Below, piece after piece: positions 1 through 13,721 of a stretch of 64,000 bases of DNA. The stretch's first letter is position 1. Each line of letters starts with the position of its first letter. The stretch comes from Xylocopa sonorina (Eukaryota > Arthropoda > Insecta > Hymenoptera > Apidae), in the NCBI RefSeq assembly GCF_050948175.1, contig NC_135205.1:1711795-1775794 (forward strand), given 5' to 3'. The notes below the pieces were generated by a model that saw only the letters and a list, made by a program, of their open reading frames with translations, ran no database searches and was not told where the DNA came from. A program made the translations under genes and the position numbers.

Positions 1-1320
1 CTCGATCGAAAGAAATCACGAGATTTCATTAGTCGTTTGGCAAATATTACGTAATAACGCAAAGAAACCGCATTAAATCGATAGTGTTCAAGTTGTAAAG
101 TCCCTAAATATTAGTCGACAATTTTCTAAACTTAGTAACAGCGGGAGGCGAACATGCCCGTGGGGTATGTAAATATGCAAATCCTCATGACTGGTCGTGA
201 CGAGGAACTCTCGTTCGAATATTTCGGATGATAGGTTGGCATTGACCTGCCTCCCGAAGTCGACGGTGCTGCATCGTTCTTCCTGGAAATCCTCGCGTTC
301 CATGCCTCAAAGAATTTTCTAGCAGAATCGAATTCCGATAACGGACACGGTACCCTTGGCAGCAGTTTCACCATAAGGGACCATCAGATTAAGACCCGCA
401 CGTACTCGAACAACACGGGCTCACCTTACCACCGGCAAAAGTCTCCTTGTACAGGAAATATCCGGATATTGCGCATACGGTAGTTACAAAAGCTGCATAT
501 CTCCGCGTGCCCGTATTTTCGAATATGGCGCGCTTTTTAAGTCAGCTTTCGTGTTCATTCTTCAATACATTTCGTTTTTAATCGAACGTAACGTTGTGTT
601 TTATTAAATGATCGAGGACTGGATCCATATGTTACAAAATAATTCTCGATATGTAATTTCAATCTATTTTCTCCGCTTTTTCACGATAATGCAAATGTGT
701 AATTAATCGTTTGGAAAGAGAATTCTAGTAATTAAAGATAACTGTTTCACCCAGCCGAGAATTTATCGTGATATCATATGTACCTATATAGTTATCAGCG
801 CACGGATTAAAAAGCGTTGCACACATCGTTAGACAGTTTCACCGCATCTTATCTGTCAACGAGAAACATATAACTCGTTCTGAATATGGAATTTATAGCG
901 TGTATCGTATACGGATACGTGGAGACATTTATCCCGCAAATGTGTAGGTTAGATTGAGTTAGGTAAACGCATGAAATAGAAGAATTAGATAATGTCGTAG
1001 AGAAAACGATGCAATGCTCAGTTATAGCAGACTTAATTTTTATTAATTGTTGCGTTACACGATAAATTAGATTCTACGAAAACAATAGTCGCAACGACTT
1101 TGTCGCATTGTGGGAACTCTTGATTGTGATACGAAATACTTTTGGTAACTTTTGTACACGTTCGAAAGCAGTTAAACTAGTATTCAGTGACTTTCGAAAT
1201 GAAAACCTTGAAACCTCGAAGCTTCTAGCACTGGAACGAGAATAAAAAAAGGCAAAAGGAAGGAAATAGTTTCGAAGCGAATCGGTTCTCCGATCCATCA
1301 ATGGAAAATCCATCTGGCGT
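1..1320. other. Non-coding stretch, no feature seen
   Basis: Moderately AT-rich sequence with only short frames on both strands, none resembling a known protein. No repeat, RNA gene or splice-flanked exon was recognised. Confidence 0.6.
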
Positions 1321-1886
1321 CCGGAAAATCGATAAATGGCCTGGCGTAGCTGGTACCCGGTCGCGTATCTTCGCGCGATTAGATCTCGGGGCAGGCTTTA
1401 ATTGCGGGCAGAGCCAGGACGGAAGAGAGTTCGCGTGCGTGCTGGCAGCGTAAACGGGGTCTCGTTCCCTCGAATCGGGCTCACGTAAGCAAACTTAATT
1501 AAATAAAAGCGGCGCGGAGGTACGCTCGTATCGGGCAAACGAGGCCCCGGCTTGTTCGTACCGCGCGTACGATACCGCGAGCACCGCTTTATCGTAGCTA
1601 TGCGCCTGCGCACCGGCCGAAATAAAAGGGTTTCTAACCTTAACGATCCGTATTTCATCCGTTTCTAATTTGTACATACGTTAGCGGTGCCCCTGGCCCC
1701 GCCGCGTATCATTTGCCGCCACTTAATAGTCAGCGCGTTCCATCAATCTCCCCGATAATTAGTAGTTCGTATAATGACAGAAACCATTAGCTTTACGGTC
1801 ACGCTGCACGGTGCACGCCTGTGCAAAACGTCGATAATGCCTCGCGCGTTCCGTCCTTCTCACCCTTATACTACGCGCGAACCATC
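1321..1886. other. CpG-rich block, no gene recognised
   Basis: CpG-dense segment between AT-rich flanks. Short overlapping minus-strand frames of 60-86 codons are explained by the low stop-codon density. No protein family, donor-flanked exon or repeat could be assigned. Confidence 0.5.
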
Positions 1887-1921
1887 TTCCTCTCCCTCTC
1901 TCTCTCTTTCTCACTCTCTTC
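1887..1921. repeat. Interrupted (CT)n microsatellite
   Basis: A pyrimidine tract of CT dinucleotides with TTTCTCAC-type interruptions. The complement is a run of GAGAG, the core bound by GAGA factor in insects. Similar interrupted tracts recur at about 19.57, 39.95, 40.93, 42.88, 50.82, 56.03 and 62.94 kb. Confidence 0.85.
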
Positions 1922-4900
1922 ATTTTAAATGTACGTTCGGGATTCTGTGCGCGCCGGATAGGTTATGTATGCGCTTTTAATCGAAGGCATTTCCGGGGAA
2001 TATCAGAACACTGTATCGATTCTGAAGTTGTAGGCTAGGTTTCTTCTTTTTTCTCTTTTTTCTTTGTGGGAACGGGAATATTTCATCGTTAGAGTGCGTG
2101 TCGTGCTCTTATTAGACGCTTCGGTTAATTATAGAGTTAATCTGTAAATGCGCGGGAATGCGTGGAAATCGCGTGAATGTGGCGGATTACGCCAGAGTAA
2201 CTCGCGTTTCTATGCTTGAGTCACACATATATGCTTGAGTATACATGGAAAGAGATTCTAAATGAACGAATTAGGAGTCGTACTGTTTTCTATCGGTATT
2301 CATTTAAATAGTCTATTCATTAGAGTATCGAGACATAATCGCTTAGAGCAACTTAATCTGTTATTCTGCAAAGTTAGAGACTACAAAACAAGTTCACAAT
2401 TTGTATAATAAAATCGTTGGAGCATTTATTACAATTAAATAAAACAAAAACCAAATATTAATTTCTTCTTTTTCTTTGATATATTTTCTTCGTAAAGACC
2501 CTCAACATTCGGAAATTACTTGGATTGCAAACAAAAGAGTTCGCATTGTAAAGGTACAGACTGTAACGGTTGCAGACAGAGGGTTGAAATAAAACAAGCA
2601 GAAAAAAAGCGCACGCTATCGATGCGCGACGAGAACGCATTCAATCGAGCTTTCTACACTCGTTGTCGGCTCTATCGACGGCGAAAGTAGTCCCTGCTCG
2701 TAACCAGCTGCAACTAAAACCGAAAGCAAAGCTGTCCGGGTACACTTGTGGCGATATTACATAAATCTCCTGAAAGGTGTATCGCGAAAGCTCGGACGCT
2801 TATCGGTATCGTATCGCGTGTTGCGCAAGTCGACACTAACCAACTAAAAAACAATCGATAGAGAGTACGTATACGCATACATATGGGGAGGGAGGGAGAT
2901 AAAAAACAACCAAGAGCTGCTTTCATCTGGCCTGATCGACGCGCAACATCCGCGTGGCTCGATAAAAATCCTCGTTTCTCATTCAATTATCTTCTTCACG
3001 CTCCTCGCTGCCCCGTTACTCATTCAGTCATTTTGCTCGGCTATTCAGCGATCGATCTTCTTGCGCTTAGGTGTGTTCGCGGCCCTGTATCGATAAGATA
3101 TAGAAGCCACTCTGCCTGCTGATGGGGAATGGTGGCGGAGGAAAAAAAGAGATGGCGAAAGAGAAAAAACCGCGGCGGCAAGATGTTTTATTCGCGTAAT
3201 TTCGCGCCCCTTGCTGGAAGAGATTTTTACTACCCCCTTTCCTCCCTCCTCCCGAGTTTCATGAAAGTAATTACGAAAACGTTTCAATTTGTTCATTAAT
3301 ACACGTTGAAGAAGGTGGTAGCGAAGGGATGGATAATCAGCGTGAACTTTTTTCATTTAAATCAGTGTTTTCATAATTATAGATCGTGGTTCAATATCAA
3401 ACTGCGTTAAATTATTAATGAGGCACAAAATAATAATTTCTTTCTGTATTATTTTAATCTAAGAATAATAATGACAATTCTTATTACACTCGATTGAATC
3501 GGATGGGTAATATAAACGGTGTTCCCAGTGTATTTATGTATAAATTATACACAAGCTTATATATTAGTTAACAATATTAATACTCCTGTTCTGTTCTCAT
3601 AAATGCCTCCGATATTTTTGCATAAAACATGCGTACGAACGCGAACAACAATTTTGTCCTTCACCAATGCAGTCGGGAGACGAGGTTGTCTTGTTAAAGC
3701 TGGCATTATCTACTGCACAGCCAACCGATTAGAAGTGGTTGTATTCACTACCATCACTTTCTATCGAATAGCTACTGCCACGTATCTGTACTCGCGTCTT
3801 TAAGCAACCGAAACGTATATGCAAATACGAGCATTTATTTTTAACAAATTAAGATTATTTTTAGTGAAAAAAATTGAAACGAATGAATAAAAGCAGCACT
3901 GAATATGTAATTTAATTTCATAGTTAGAGTCTGTCGAAGATATTGCAAAATATAATAATTAAAGTAATGTACATAAATGTTCTTTATAGGAACAACAAAA
4001 TGAATCACAAAAGCTTACTATATTAACTAAAACAGATTACTTCCAAACTACCACATATATCAAATCACCCGATAGAACCTTTTTTTAATAATTTGATCTG
4101 AATCAACACAGTACTTGTGTTCAAATTCATTCTGAAATACTACTCATGGAAGTCGAACGAGCATTCCAACAATCTTCACCCCCAAAATCTTCGATGTGAC
4201 CCCACCCTCGACACCCTCCGCGACGCTTTTTGATAACAAGACCCATTTCTACAGAGGGTGAACCCTTTTTTTCTAGCCGCGCGATTCGTGAATGGCCGTA
4301 TCATACAGGAAATTTAACGTTCGTCCCAGGTTGATCCGGGCGCTCGAACGTACCGGCTGGGTAACTAGCTTCTCTACCGTCTGCCAATCAATGACTCGGC
4401 TGTATTAGACAATTCCGCCGGGGATATTAAATGTTGGCTGCGAACGGCTAGCGAGGGGGTAGCGCGGGCAGAAGAGACGCTGGTTGCTCCTCGCTTCCGG
4501 AGCCGTGACTTCTGTCGGCCTCTGTAATTAGTAATTACAGGCGAACCGGGAACAGCAACAATATGGTGTCTAGTTGGCGAGGGGGGAACCAGGCATGGAT
4601 CGATGGGACGTCGATGACCTAACCGTTGGGGGGATTTTTTCGCGGTGTTCCGTAGCCTCGCGGGATGCATCGGGACGTAACCCCGTCGGCTGTACGCGTT
4701 CCGCGGATGATCGCGTGGTTACGCGCGGTTACGTGGCGGATTGCGCGCCGCCTGTAAAACGAACACTCGCCAAAGGGGGCTTTTTAAGCGGTCGGAGCCG
4801 CGCGCGTACGCGACCGTTCGCGACCGTTCGCGTGTCCCTGGTTATTGCGTACTGTATGATTCACGGGCAACGATTCTTAATTGGAGGCGGCGTTGACTTT

Positions 4901-6119
4901 CGCGGGGGCTGATCGTGTCTGAACGACGGTTGATTAGAGGGACCACTAATGGGGAGGGAAGTGGAATCTGAAAATCGTTGCGATCATTGTTCCTGACGAG
5001 GTGCTCTGGCAGCTGCGCGAGAGTGTACGCGATTCCAATATATTCCATAACTTTAAGTTTCGAGCGAACTCGGTTATCTTGACGGACCAATGTAGGAAAA
5101 TGATGAGACGATCCCTCTTAACTTCGAGCAGCCTCCATTTCATTCTCAGTGAGCGACCTTACCCTCATCTAATGTCGTACTCTCATTAAGAGTGATTTTT
5201 CGCTAATCTGAAATATGCAGTTAAATGTACCGATTCAATTAGTTTTGAAATAGTATCCCCTTTAGTTTTTACGATTAGTATTAGTTTTACATATAGTAGT
5301 CACTGTGCGAGCAGTTTCTATCAATCCTCGATGGCAACTCGCGTTCCATTCCATCTCGCGAAGGGTATCAGCAACGTCGCAGATCTCGATGGAATGCGTT
5401 TGATTATCGGTGGCTATCTACTGATTGAAATGGCTTTATCAATGATCGTCGGCGGTGATTCTTTGTCACGGATTGCGGAGGGCAATGCGCCATTACTTAT
5501 TCCCCCGTGTCGCGGTCGTCGGTGGAGCAGATGCAAACGGTGTATAATTCAGCGGGATTGAACGTTCCAGCGTTACAATTTACGCCGCGGATGGAGAAAG
5601 GAGGGAAAAAAGTGAACGGAAAAAGGTGGCCGCGATCCCGGTATTTACGTTATCGAATCGACGCTGGGAACGTTCATCTGGCTCCGTGCCACTGTCTATG
5701 GTACGCTCCTTTTTCTTTAATTAAGCGTAGGATGTCGATGAGATTGCCGGTTGCCGCGCCCCCGGGGGGCGCAAACACCGCAAAACGACCAGGCTAATGT
5801 TTATATTAAACTTCCGGAGAACGTGGACGTTTTGCTGTCAGCGGGAGGAAGCCGCCGGTGAATCACCCGACTAGAATCTAGATTACAACGCAAAACACCA
5901 TCGCCGTGTCGCAAGAACCAACTATCGAGGAAACGTTGTACGCGTCGCCGTAGCTACGAACTTTCACGCTACCTCCTCGAACCGTAGCTTGTGTCATCGT
6001 TATCGACAAAATTCGCTCTTGCCGGTATTTTCTTCTTCACTGCTGAAATTAAATCGGGACGCCAGAAGTCGAGGAATTCCGATTTAACACGACCAGTGAC
6101 TGTAAGAACTGAAATTATT
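1922..6119. other. Non-coding, alternating AT-rich and CpG-rich DNA
   Basis: Holds AT-rich stretches (2.2-2.6, 3.35-4.15 and 5.2-5.3 kb) and CpG-rich stretches (2.6-3.3, 4.3-4.9 and 5.45-6.0 kb). The 11-mer TATGCTTGAGT is repeated 19 bp apart at 2211 and 2230. A short tandem CGCGACCGTT x2 lies near 4809. Frames of up to 112 codons match no known protein and overlap opposite-strand frames. Confidence 0.55.
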
Positions 6120-6145
6120 AAATGTCCTGGGTTCGAGGGACATTT
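6120..6145. other. Perfect 8-bp stem hairpin
   Basis: AAATGTCC at 6120-6127 is the exact reverse complement of GGACATTT at 6138-6145, with a 10-base loop. The arms are too short for a microRNA precursor and no U tract follows. The loop contains GGTTCGAG, which resembles a tRNA B box, but no tRNA fold surrounds it. Confidence 0.5.
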
Positions 6146-6654
6146 CTTTCCGCTCGAAGAACAGCGATAGATATAAAAATTCGAAGTTCGTAGGTTTTTT
6201 AAGAAAGTTGTCGTTAGTCCATTGACGAAGCGTTAGTTATTCCAGTACGATTCTAGGAAATATTTGAATTTTATTTAATATTTCTGTATTTGTAATAGAC
6301 ATAAATTAGTATCTTCTCGAGGGGAAGTAATTTTTGTTACCTTTCGAGCGAGACACGATACCATCGAAAAACTACCCCTTCGATTCGCGAATGAAAAATC
6401 CAGATTCCTGAGGATCGACATCTTACCAATCCAGTAAAAAGAGAATCATTAGAATCATATTCTCGAAGATGCTACTGCCTCGTCCACTCCTCGTCCACTA
6501 GTATTATCTCTCCGAGATCGCTTCTGTATCACGGTTCTTAACAACACCCGAAGCAATAAACATACTGTAAAACGCAGAAAGTGCGTTCCTGCCGATCGAT
6601 AAGATTGAAGTAGACCGACGAAGAGCGTGTCATCGTTAAATAAATTTCTAAGGT

Positions 6655-6686
6655 GAAGAAGAAGAAGAAGAAGAAGAAGAAGAAGG
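6655..6686. repeat. (GAA)n microsatellite
   Basis: About ten uninterrupted GAA units. Read on the minus strand it forms the poly-serine end of an otherwise unrecognised 188-codon open frame (6648-7214). Confidence 0.95.
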
Positions 6687-8135
6687 CGCGAGAGGGTGGA
6701 AAAAGAGATGGAGGGACGCGCGTATGTTGGTGCATGATGTATGTCGCGTGAGGCATTTGTTTAATTTGTGCGTGGATCCGCATAAATAAATATCAGATAT
6801 AAATCGTATCTCGGAATTCAGCGTCTGTCGGCTCGTCAGTGACAGCTTTGAATGGAGCCGTCGTCCATGAAACCGCTGTAGCCGACGATCGTCGTTTATT
6901 ATTTCTGCGTATGACCAGGCGCGAAACCACGAGTCGACAGGGTGATTTCGTTCGATGGCGAGCGACCACCTGTTGAACGCTCGACAGTGACGTTCCTCGG
7001 TTAGTCGCATTGCGAACGAACGTCCTCCCGCTCGAGAAGCTTGCATTTGTCGACATCGAGACGCTACAGCCCCTAAGAACTCGAATAAGTTTTTCAAAAA
7101 GTTAATTTCTGTGCGATGATAATAATTCGCGTAGCACCCTGAACAAGGAATTTCGTGTCTATATTTTAACCTGGTACGATGACTCACGGTCATGACTGAG
7201 GACGAAACGTTCATTGGTAAATTGAAGCGTCAAGAATGCAGTACGCACTTTTTCCTTAATTTTATTACGCTAATCGCAATTCCCGAACGACATTAAACTG
7301 CTGAAAAACGAGAACAACAATCCACTAAAACCGGGGAGCCGATAGAACAAGGAAGTCGCGCGCTTCGGATACCCTGGGCACCATTAAACCAGGAACGCTA
7401 ATGGCGGGACCTCCTACGGAATCAGATATACTTTTACGATCCAACAATTCATCCGGGGCTTCCACGATGGTTACCAGGGGGTGAAATCGTACGATCAGAT
7501 ACATTCGTTAACGCGTCGCTTCCCTTGGCCTTTCTCCCGCCCTCTCTTCTCCATCTGACATACGGAGTACGGAGACCCGTACTTTGACCCGACGAACATT
7601 CCTGGCCAACATTCATACATCTTCTGCGTGGAAAATTATGCGAGACCAGATCTGCTGGTAGGGGACGCGCGGACGATAGTGTCGGATGGTAGCGTGGTCC
7701 CGAAGGACGTTTGAAAAACCGCGAAACGACTCTGGCATGTGACAAACGACGCCACGCCTTCGATCTAACGTCCCATCGGATCGAACGGATGTATCGCTTC
7801 CAGAGCTGGCTTTTTCGTTTCACTGTCGCGAGCTACCGTTCGATTAATAGCTCCGTCAGGGAGAAATGCGCCCTCAGCGCCATGATCTTCGATCTGCGAT
7901 CAATTATTCGCGATGCTTCGACTCGTGGTCGATCGCAAGGTCGACGATTCCTTATCTCACACGTGCATTCTTTATCATTGTAATTACGAAATACATATGT
8001 AGTTATTAGAAGCAGTTATCTACCAATCGAGAGATAAAATGGACGCAGCGGTCGACTTTTCTTGCCGAAAGATTATGCGAATAAAGGGTCACGTTGGTCG
8101 TTCGATCGGTAGGAAAAATCGTCGGATAAACGAGA
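6687..8135. other. Non-coding, unassigned open frames
   Basis: Contains most of a 188-codon minus-strand frame, one of the longest in the window, and a 124-codon minus frame at 7449-7823. Neither resembles a protein family I know. The first ends in microsatellite-encoded serines. No splice-flanked exon or RNA gene was recognised. Confidence 0.45.
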
Positions 8136-8158
8136 GGTTAGAATCTAACCTAACCTAA
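8136..8158. repeat. Telomere-like TAACC string with small inverted repeat
   Basis: GGTTAGA and TCTAACC form a 7-bp inverted pair around one base at 8136-8150, followed by TAACCTAA. AACCT is the complement of the insect telomeric unit TTAGG, but only about two units are present, so this is an interstitial scrap. Confidence 0.4.
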
Positions 8159-10730
8159 AGTTGTTGAGTTTTTTTGAAACGGAACTCGAGCGATCGGAAA
8201 TCTGTACGGTAGCCCACGGTCTTCGTCCAATTACGTTGAATGACGTGATCGTCAAACCGTTCCGCGTCTGTCAGAAATAACGAACCGCATTGAGAACTGG
8301 TGAAGGTTCGCGTAATTAATTTCCATGGAAGCGGCGCGTTTCACGGTCGTGGCCCGTATTAACGTTCGAAAGGAACAACGGGAACGCGGGCCACGCATAG
8401 GAACAGGAAGTTTTATTGTTCGCGGCGTAATATCGGCGAACGGACGCGGCGAGAAACACGATTTCCTTCGAGCCGTATGCTCGCGAGCAACAGGCCGCCT
8501 GTTAATATATCCAGAGAACGAGGTACGTGATAAACAGGTTTCGCCGTGGCGTTCTACGCTGTTAGGAAACGGTCGAAGCGACCGGTGCCAAGTTTCCGTG
8601 ACAGGTGATAACGCGAAACCGAACGTTTTATTGGAAGCCATCGCGAATTTAGCCAACGACCGTTCGGTCCTCCTGTGCGACGCAGCGGTGAACTGCGATC
8701 AGAGGTTCGTCGACGGTCCTCTGTAGGCGCTGAAAGAAGTACACATCGTGGGCTTTTAAATTGTCGCGAGGGTATCTTTCTCTGGGCAATTGCAAGCCAG
8801 AAGCTTGTTACGCCTTGTTTCTTGCAAATCTGGCCTCAGTTATTAGTGAGAATTCAGAGCCGCAGTGTTTTCAGTCATTGCATTCTTTGAGATTATGAAC
8901 AAAAATTTGTTCCTTTAGTTCTGTTTGAACACGAGAGTTTACGTGATGGTAGATTGCATAGTGGGACGAGGCATCGCGGGAGCAAACATCTGAACGTCTC
9001 GTCTTCTGAAACGACTGATCGTATCGTAACGAAGATTATCATAAATGTTATTCGCATCGTACAATTTTCACGTGATCTATACGCGAATTGAGTTATCGTC
9101 GGATAAAATGTGATGAAACGACGACGCCACTATCGCGTTTTCCACCGCTTTCACTTTTTATTTCGACGAAAGTATTATATTTGTAAAAATGCACAGGCTT
9201 ACCCGCAGGTTTCGAATATAATGCTTAACGCGTATGAACGAATGCAGGAAGAGGTTGATAACACGTTTAATAAACCAGATAGCGCTCTAAAATTAGTTAC
9301 TCGTATTCTTTCCACGCAACTCTCGTTGATCAGGTTCTACGCTTTAGTCGTGTAACTTTTTGCGGTCGCGTGAAAGTACACACGCGTGTACGGCTATTAA
9401 ATAATAAGCAATTTATTCAGAAATACTCGGGCCTGATTAATCAATATGCAAATGAAAAGATAAGGGTAATGGCGTGTAAATACTTGTCGCAGCCATTGCG
9501 ATTCCGAGTACGTTGGGGAGCCTCTAAATAACCAGGGCTAATGAAGTCGAAACGTGGAAGCGAGCCAGTCAGTAGCCCATTTGACACTCGAATTAACCGT
9601 AATCGGGCGAGCATTTTTTTATACGAGCGCAGCAACGCCCAATTCGTGCGAACGATTTTCAGGGGTGGCTGACGAGTGAGTCCTTTCTTTATCTTCTCCG
9701 GGAGACGCATTTACCCGATTCGCGGAGGAAGATGCACGCAATTACTCCTGCTCGCTAAGATAGGATATTGCACGCATAATTTATTCACGATGCTTGTAAC
9801 GGCACGAAACCAGGGTCCAATCTGCGTTAATGCGCCACGGAGAGCGTCGAGCGGTTCGCGTAATGGGCCTACGATGATGTCTTTCGGTTTGCGCGAACCG
9901 TCATTTTGCCAACTAGCCAAACGATATTGCTCGACGTTCCCGGATCGCGCGATTAGGATATCCCGTCCTTTCGATCGTTTCGCCGACTGTCTACTAATTC
10001 CGTCCCGATATCCTTAACGACGCTTACGTATGGTGTAATTAAACGCACGGTCGAGCATCCTGCGATGGCTAATGTGAAAATCGACCAGGGAGTGTCCGAG
10101 GACGTCTAACCGCTGCTAGACGAAGAATTTTTATGCAAATCCAGAGTTGCAGAGATACAATGGGATAGAGAACAGAGGGTTGTATTTTTTAATAGAACTC
10201 GACGTTAAGAAATATTAACACTTTTAAATTCTGGTTAAAGAGTTTATACGAATCGTTGGAAATATTGTTGGTTTAATTAAAATCTATCTTATCCCCTGAT
10301 TATTCTAACTGTATAATGAATCGAACGTTTTGCTGCGTCCATCTGTGCGCACCCTACTTTTCTTGCGGATTTAAATTTCGCCCCGATGCGTAATCACGCG
10401 CAAACCGCTCATCACCCTTCGAAGAGGCCAATAAGAAATTGATGAGGATAAGCGTCGATCGCTTCTGGTTTCTAACGAGCAACCAGCCGAAAAAACAGCC
10501 GGCGATTGCATAATCACAATAGGTTATCAATGTTCGTCTGGTGTACCCTTTATTAACCTCTAATCGCTTTAACCAAGACGAGAGCCCCGTCTTTAGATCG
10601 AATCCGAGATAACCGTTGACTCGCGCGTGGAAAAATTCCGTTCCACGTGCAAATTGTGCACAATTTTAAGTTTCTAATTAAATAGGGAGATCCCTCGAGG
10701 CGGGCGCGTAGATTGTCTTCGAGAAAGGTT
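8159..10730. other. Non-coding, no gene recognised
   Basis: A CpG-rich block at 8.2-8.75 kb carries frames of 133 codons (plus) and 134 codons (minus) over almost the same bases, the signature of chance openness in stop-poor sequence. The rest alternates AT-rich and CpG-rich with no recognisable exon, RNA gene or repeat. Confidence 0.5.
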
Positions 10731-10753
10731 ACTCTCCTCAGGTGGAGGAGAGT
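10731..10753. other. Perfect 9-bp stem hairpin
   Basis: ACTCTCCTC (10731-10739) and GAGGAGAGT (10745-10753) are exact reverse complements around a 5-base loop, inside a CpG-rich block. Pairing does not extend outward, so this is not a microRNA-sized precursor. Confidence 0.5.
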
Positions 10754-12769
10754 TCGCTGGAAGTCAGAGTGGCCGTGCGGTAATATACCGTTCGGTGTGT
10801 TTACACGCAGGCACGAAAATTGTGGGGAAAATGATGGCGGTAGGCGGTCTGGACGGCCGGGGCCAGGTCGTGTCACGGTGGAGCCAGCATCCACGCCCCC
10901 CTAACGATCGAAATTCATTTCCATAATTATCTCACGACCATAGATCGCCGTGTGTACCGTACGGGAAACGCTCGGCCTGATTTGTAACCGGGGACACGGT
11001 CGTTTGCGTGAATTCCGCGGACGAAAGTTCGAGGTTAAATCCTGCTGGTCCACGAGCTCGTTATCGCGCTCGTTAATAAGCCGACCGGGTATTTCTTAAT
11101 GGATACGCTATTACGCAATCGCGGGCAACGCGCCCGGAGGATTTCGACGGCCGGTTGAATGTTTCGGTCCCTTGGCTGCGCTCTCTGTCCTTCCGCGTTA
11201 GATTTCGTTTATCCACTGGCGAGAGATAAGAGAAAGGAAGCTGCTCGAGTAGTAATTACATTTTCGGATTGTGGATCGGCAAAAGAAGTAAATCATTTTT
11301 TTGCGGAACTTCTTTGATGAAGGTGAGGAACGTGAGAGTGGATACAAAAAAGAATACTGTTGCAATGGAACTCTGTTTTGTTTTTAACTTTTGTAATAAA
11401 GCTAGAGATATATGGATTGATATGACAAAATAAAAAATGAGGAAAAATAAAATGAAATATTGACTTTTTGGAAAAAGTATGTTTTAAAATTTATGTATTG
11501 GGACAATTTCCATAACGCGTTTGAAACTTATTTTCGTCAAGACAGATTAATAAATGATAACGTGTTTAGCATTCGATTCAGTGTTTGCACTGTTTCAAAC
11601 GACTTCGATTCATATAAGTGAGATATTATTCTAACAGCATCGTTATTAAAAATAAATAGACCACGTTAAAAACGAGTAAGAAAGAAAGTATTGGCACTGT
11701 GCAAGGATGGTAGGGCAATTAAAGCGTCCGTCGAAGGACAGAAAAATGGGATTCTCATTAAGGAAGCCGGTTTCGACGAACTCACGAGGATTTCGCCACG
11801 TAGTCCTGATATATTTGCGGGACGTGTCTCACGTCGCGGGCGCTTTTCCATCTTGTCGCTGTGTTTCTCTGTGTTTTAATTGTATACGTGCACGAGAAAG
11901 AGTGAGTGAGAGGGGAGCAAGAGTCAAACTCGCCGGAATTCCTTGACGTTCGCCTGTTGCTCCTCCAGAGGAAAGACAACGAGAATTTACGCAAACACCC
12001 GCGCGATACGTTGCTCCTAGCGTGTGTGATCAATGTTCCGTTTGCATTTACATATCAGCCAACCCTCCTGATCGCGAACGTACTGCTTGGCGTGTTGCTG
12101 TTCCGCGTCTGGATCTTTTCTCACATTTTTTTTCTCTCGCAGCCGTTTCTTTCCTCTCTTTCACGTTTCCTCTTCTTCTACGCGTTTGCGGACGAAGGAT
12201 CTTGCCACGAGCAGTTCGTATCACCAACTATAGTGTCGCTTTTTCATAACGGACCCTGCAAAACGGCCTTGAATTTTTCTTTCCTCGATTCACGGCCGCG
12301 CCCATTAAATTTCGCGAGGACGCGAGATTATTTATTGTATAATTAAACCTTCTAGGCAACGCGAGCCTCTCGTCGGCGTTTAAGGCTCCTCAAAACCGTC
12401 AGCCGACTTTTTGAGCTACCTCGGAGACTGGTTGTTCGCAGTACGTTACACGCGTTACGCGAACTCTTCCGAGTACTTGTTACGAGTTCTACGACGCGTT
12501 AACTTCGAGGAGAACATGGAACCGGATGATCATTGGTATTGTGAGAGGATCGCCTGGTTTTTTTTGTTAACTGAATAATAAGTGGAATTCTTATGCAAAC
12601 CTTATAATTGAAATTTTATTTATTGGTATAAACAATGATATCTAATTTAATGATAATTTATTGCGACATTTCTCGGCTGCATGTGTGCTGATATAGACTG
12701 AAAAGAAAACAAAAGTCACCTATACATAATATGTAGTTTCATCCGCGTTGGTAAAGTCAACCCTTCAAT
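10754..12769. other. Non-coding, no gene recognised
   Basis: CpG-rich to about 11.25 kb, AT-rich to 11.65 kb, then mixed. Overlapping frames at 11.67-12.35 kb on both strands (longest 146 codons, rich in Leu/Phe/Ser from pyrimidine tracts) match no known family. Confidence 0.5.
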
Positions 12770-12802
12770 AACACAGTTAATTCCTTATATCGAAACTGTG
12801 TT
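12770..12802. other. 9-bp stem hairpin in AT-rich DNA
   Basis: AACACAGTT at 12770-12778 pairs with AACTGTGTT at 12794-12802 around a 15-base loop. About 30 bases later the string GATATGTGTNCTCC occurs twice (near 12811 and 12855), and TTATAAATTAAA occurs twice near 12.92-12.95 kb. The whole 12.6-13.0 kb AT-rich stretch could be decayed repeat, unproven. Confidence 0.35.
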
Positions 12803-13721
12803 GTAAGAAGGATATGTGTGCTCCAAAAAGAAACTTTGTCGGAACTCTAAAAAGATATGTGTATCTCCACTGTCAAATATATTTAAAAACTGTAGTTACG
12901 GTTTGAAATTAAAACCATATTTATAAATTAAATTGAAATCTTATTTATAAATTAAAACTTATAAGGAAGTTTCATATAATTATTAGAATCGGGTTGGAAA
13001 GAGAAAATAACTACCCTCGAATCTTTGCATTCGCATTTAATTCCTTGAGCTATGCCTCGCCGCAAGATTGAGGAGGGGTGCATCGATCAGCGCGACGCTT
13101 GTTTTCGTTTCCATTCTAATTTTCGTTTCGGGACGAAAAGTCCTCGGGCGCAATAACCGCGACCACTGGGCAATTATCGGTCGCGGCTGTCGCAATTTTA
13201 TTAGTGAACGCGCGGCACAAAACGTGAAACCAGTTTCTCCCTGTAGGAAGGCCCGATACCGATACCCAGTAATATTTCTACAAGGTAATACACTTAACGC
13301 GATGCGAAACGGTGCACAAAAACCGCGGTAACGCTGCAATTAACGCGACTTTTCGTCAGCGCGGTTGCAAATCCTCGCAAGAACCCCGACCCATCCACGA
13401 TCCGCGAATCCTCGCGTCCCTTTTACCAAGAAATGCGATAATAACGATCGAATCGCGATCGAACGAGAAATAACCGTAATACAAGCGTTTCCGATAGCCG
13501 TCAAAAATTTCAATCCGCTACCGTTTCCTTTCTCTAAAGCACGAAACGAGAAGAATTCCGTGGTGCGTGCGCGCACACACCGTTGAAACATTCCGCGGGG
13601 CCATATAAACGCGCGAACCGCTGCCATAATGCACGCTCACGTAAGGTACAGCCGAGTTCTTCATTATCGTCGGGGGCCTAAATTGCGTGGGCGTACCTAT
13701 ACCTTCGTATACGTTACTTAC
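12803..13721. other. Non-coding, AT-rich then CpG-rich
   Basis: AT-rich to 13.0 kb, then CpG-rich with mirror-image frames on both strands (13037-13339 minus, 13068-13331 plus) that look like chance. No known protein or RNA was recognised. Confidence 0.5.

Noticed and set aside
6120..6145. GGTTCGAG in a hairpin as a tRNA fragment
   Set aside because: The 8-bp stem and 10-base loop do not match a tRNA T-arm, and no other tRNA arms are present.
8136..8158. Telomeric repeat
   Set aside because: Only about two TAACC units; far too short for telomere-derived sequence.
8252..8726. Overlapping 133- and 134-codon frames on opposite strands
   Set aside because: Both occupy the same CpG-rich, stop-poor DNA and neither resembles a known protein; mirror-image openness points to chance.
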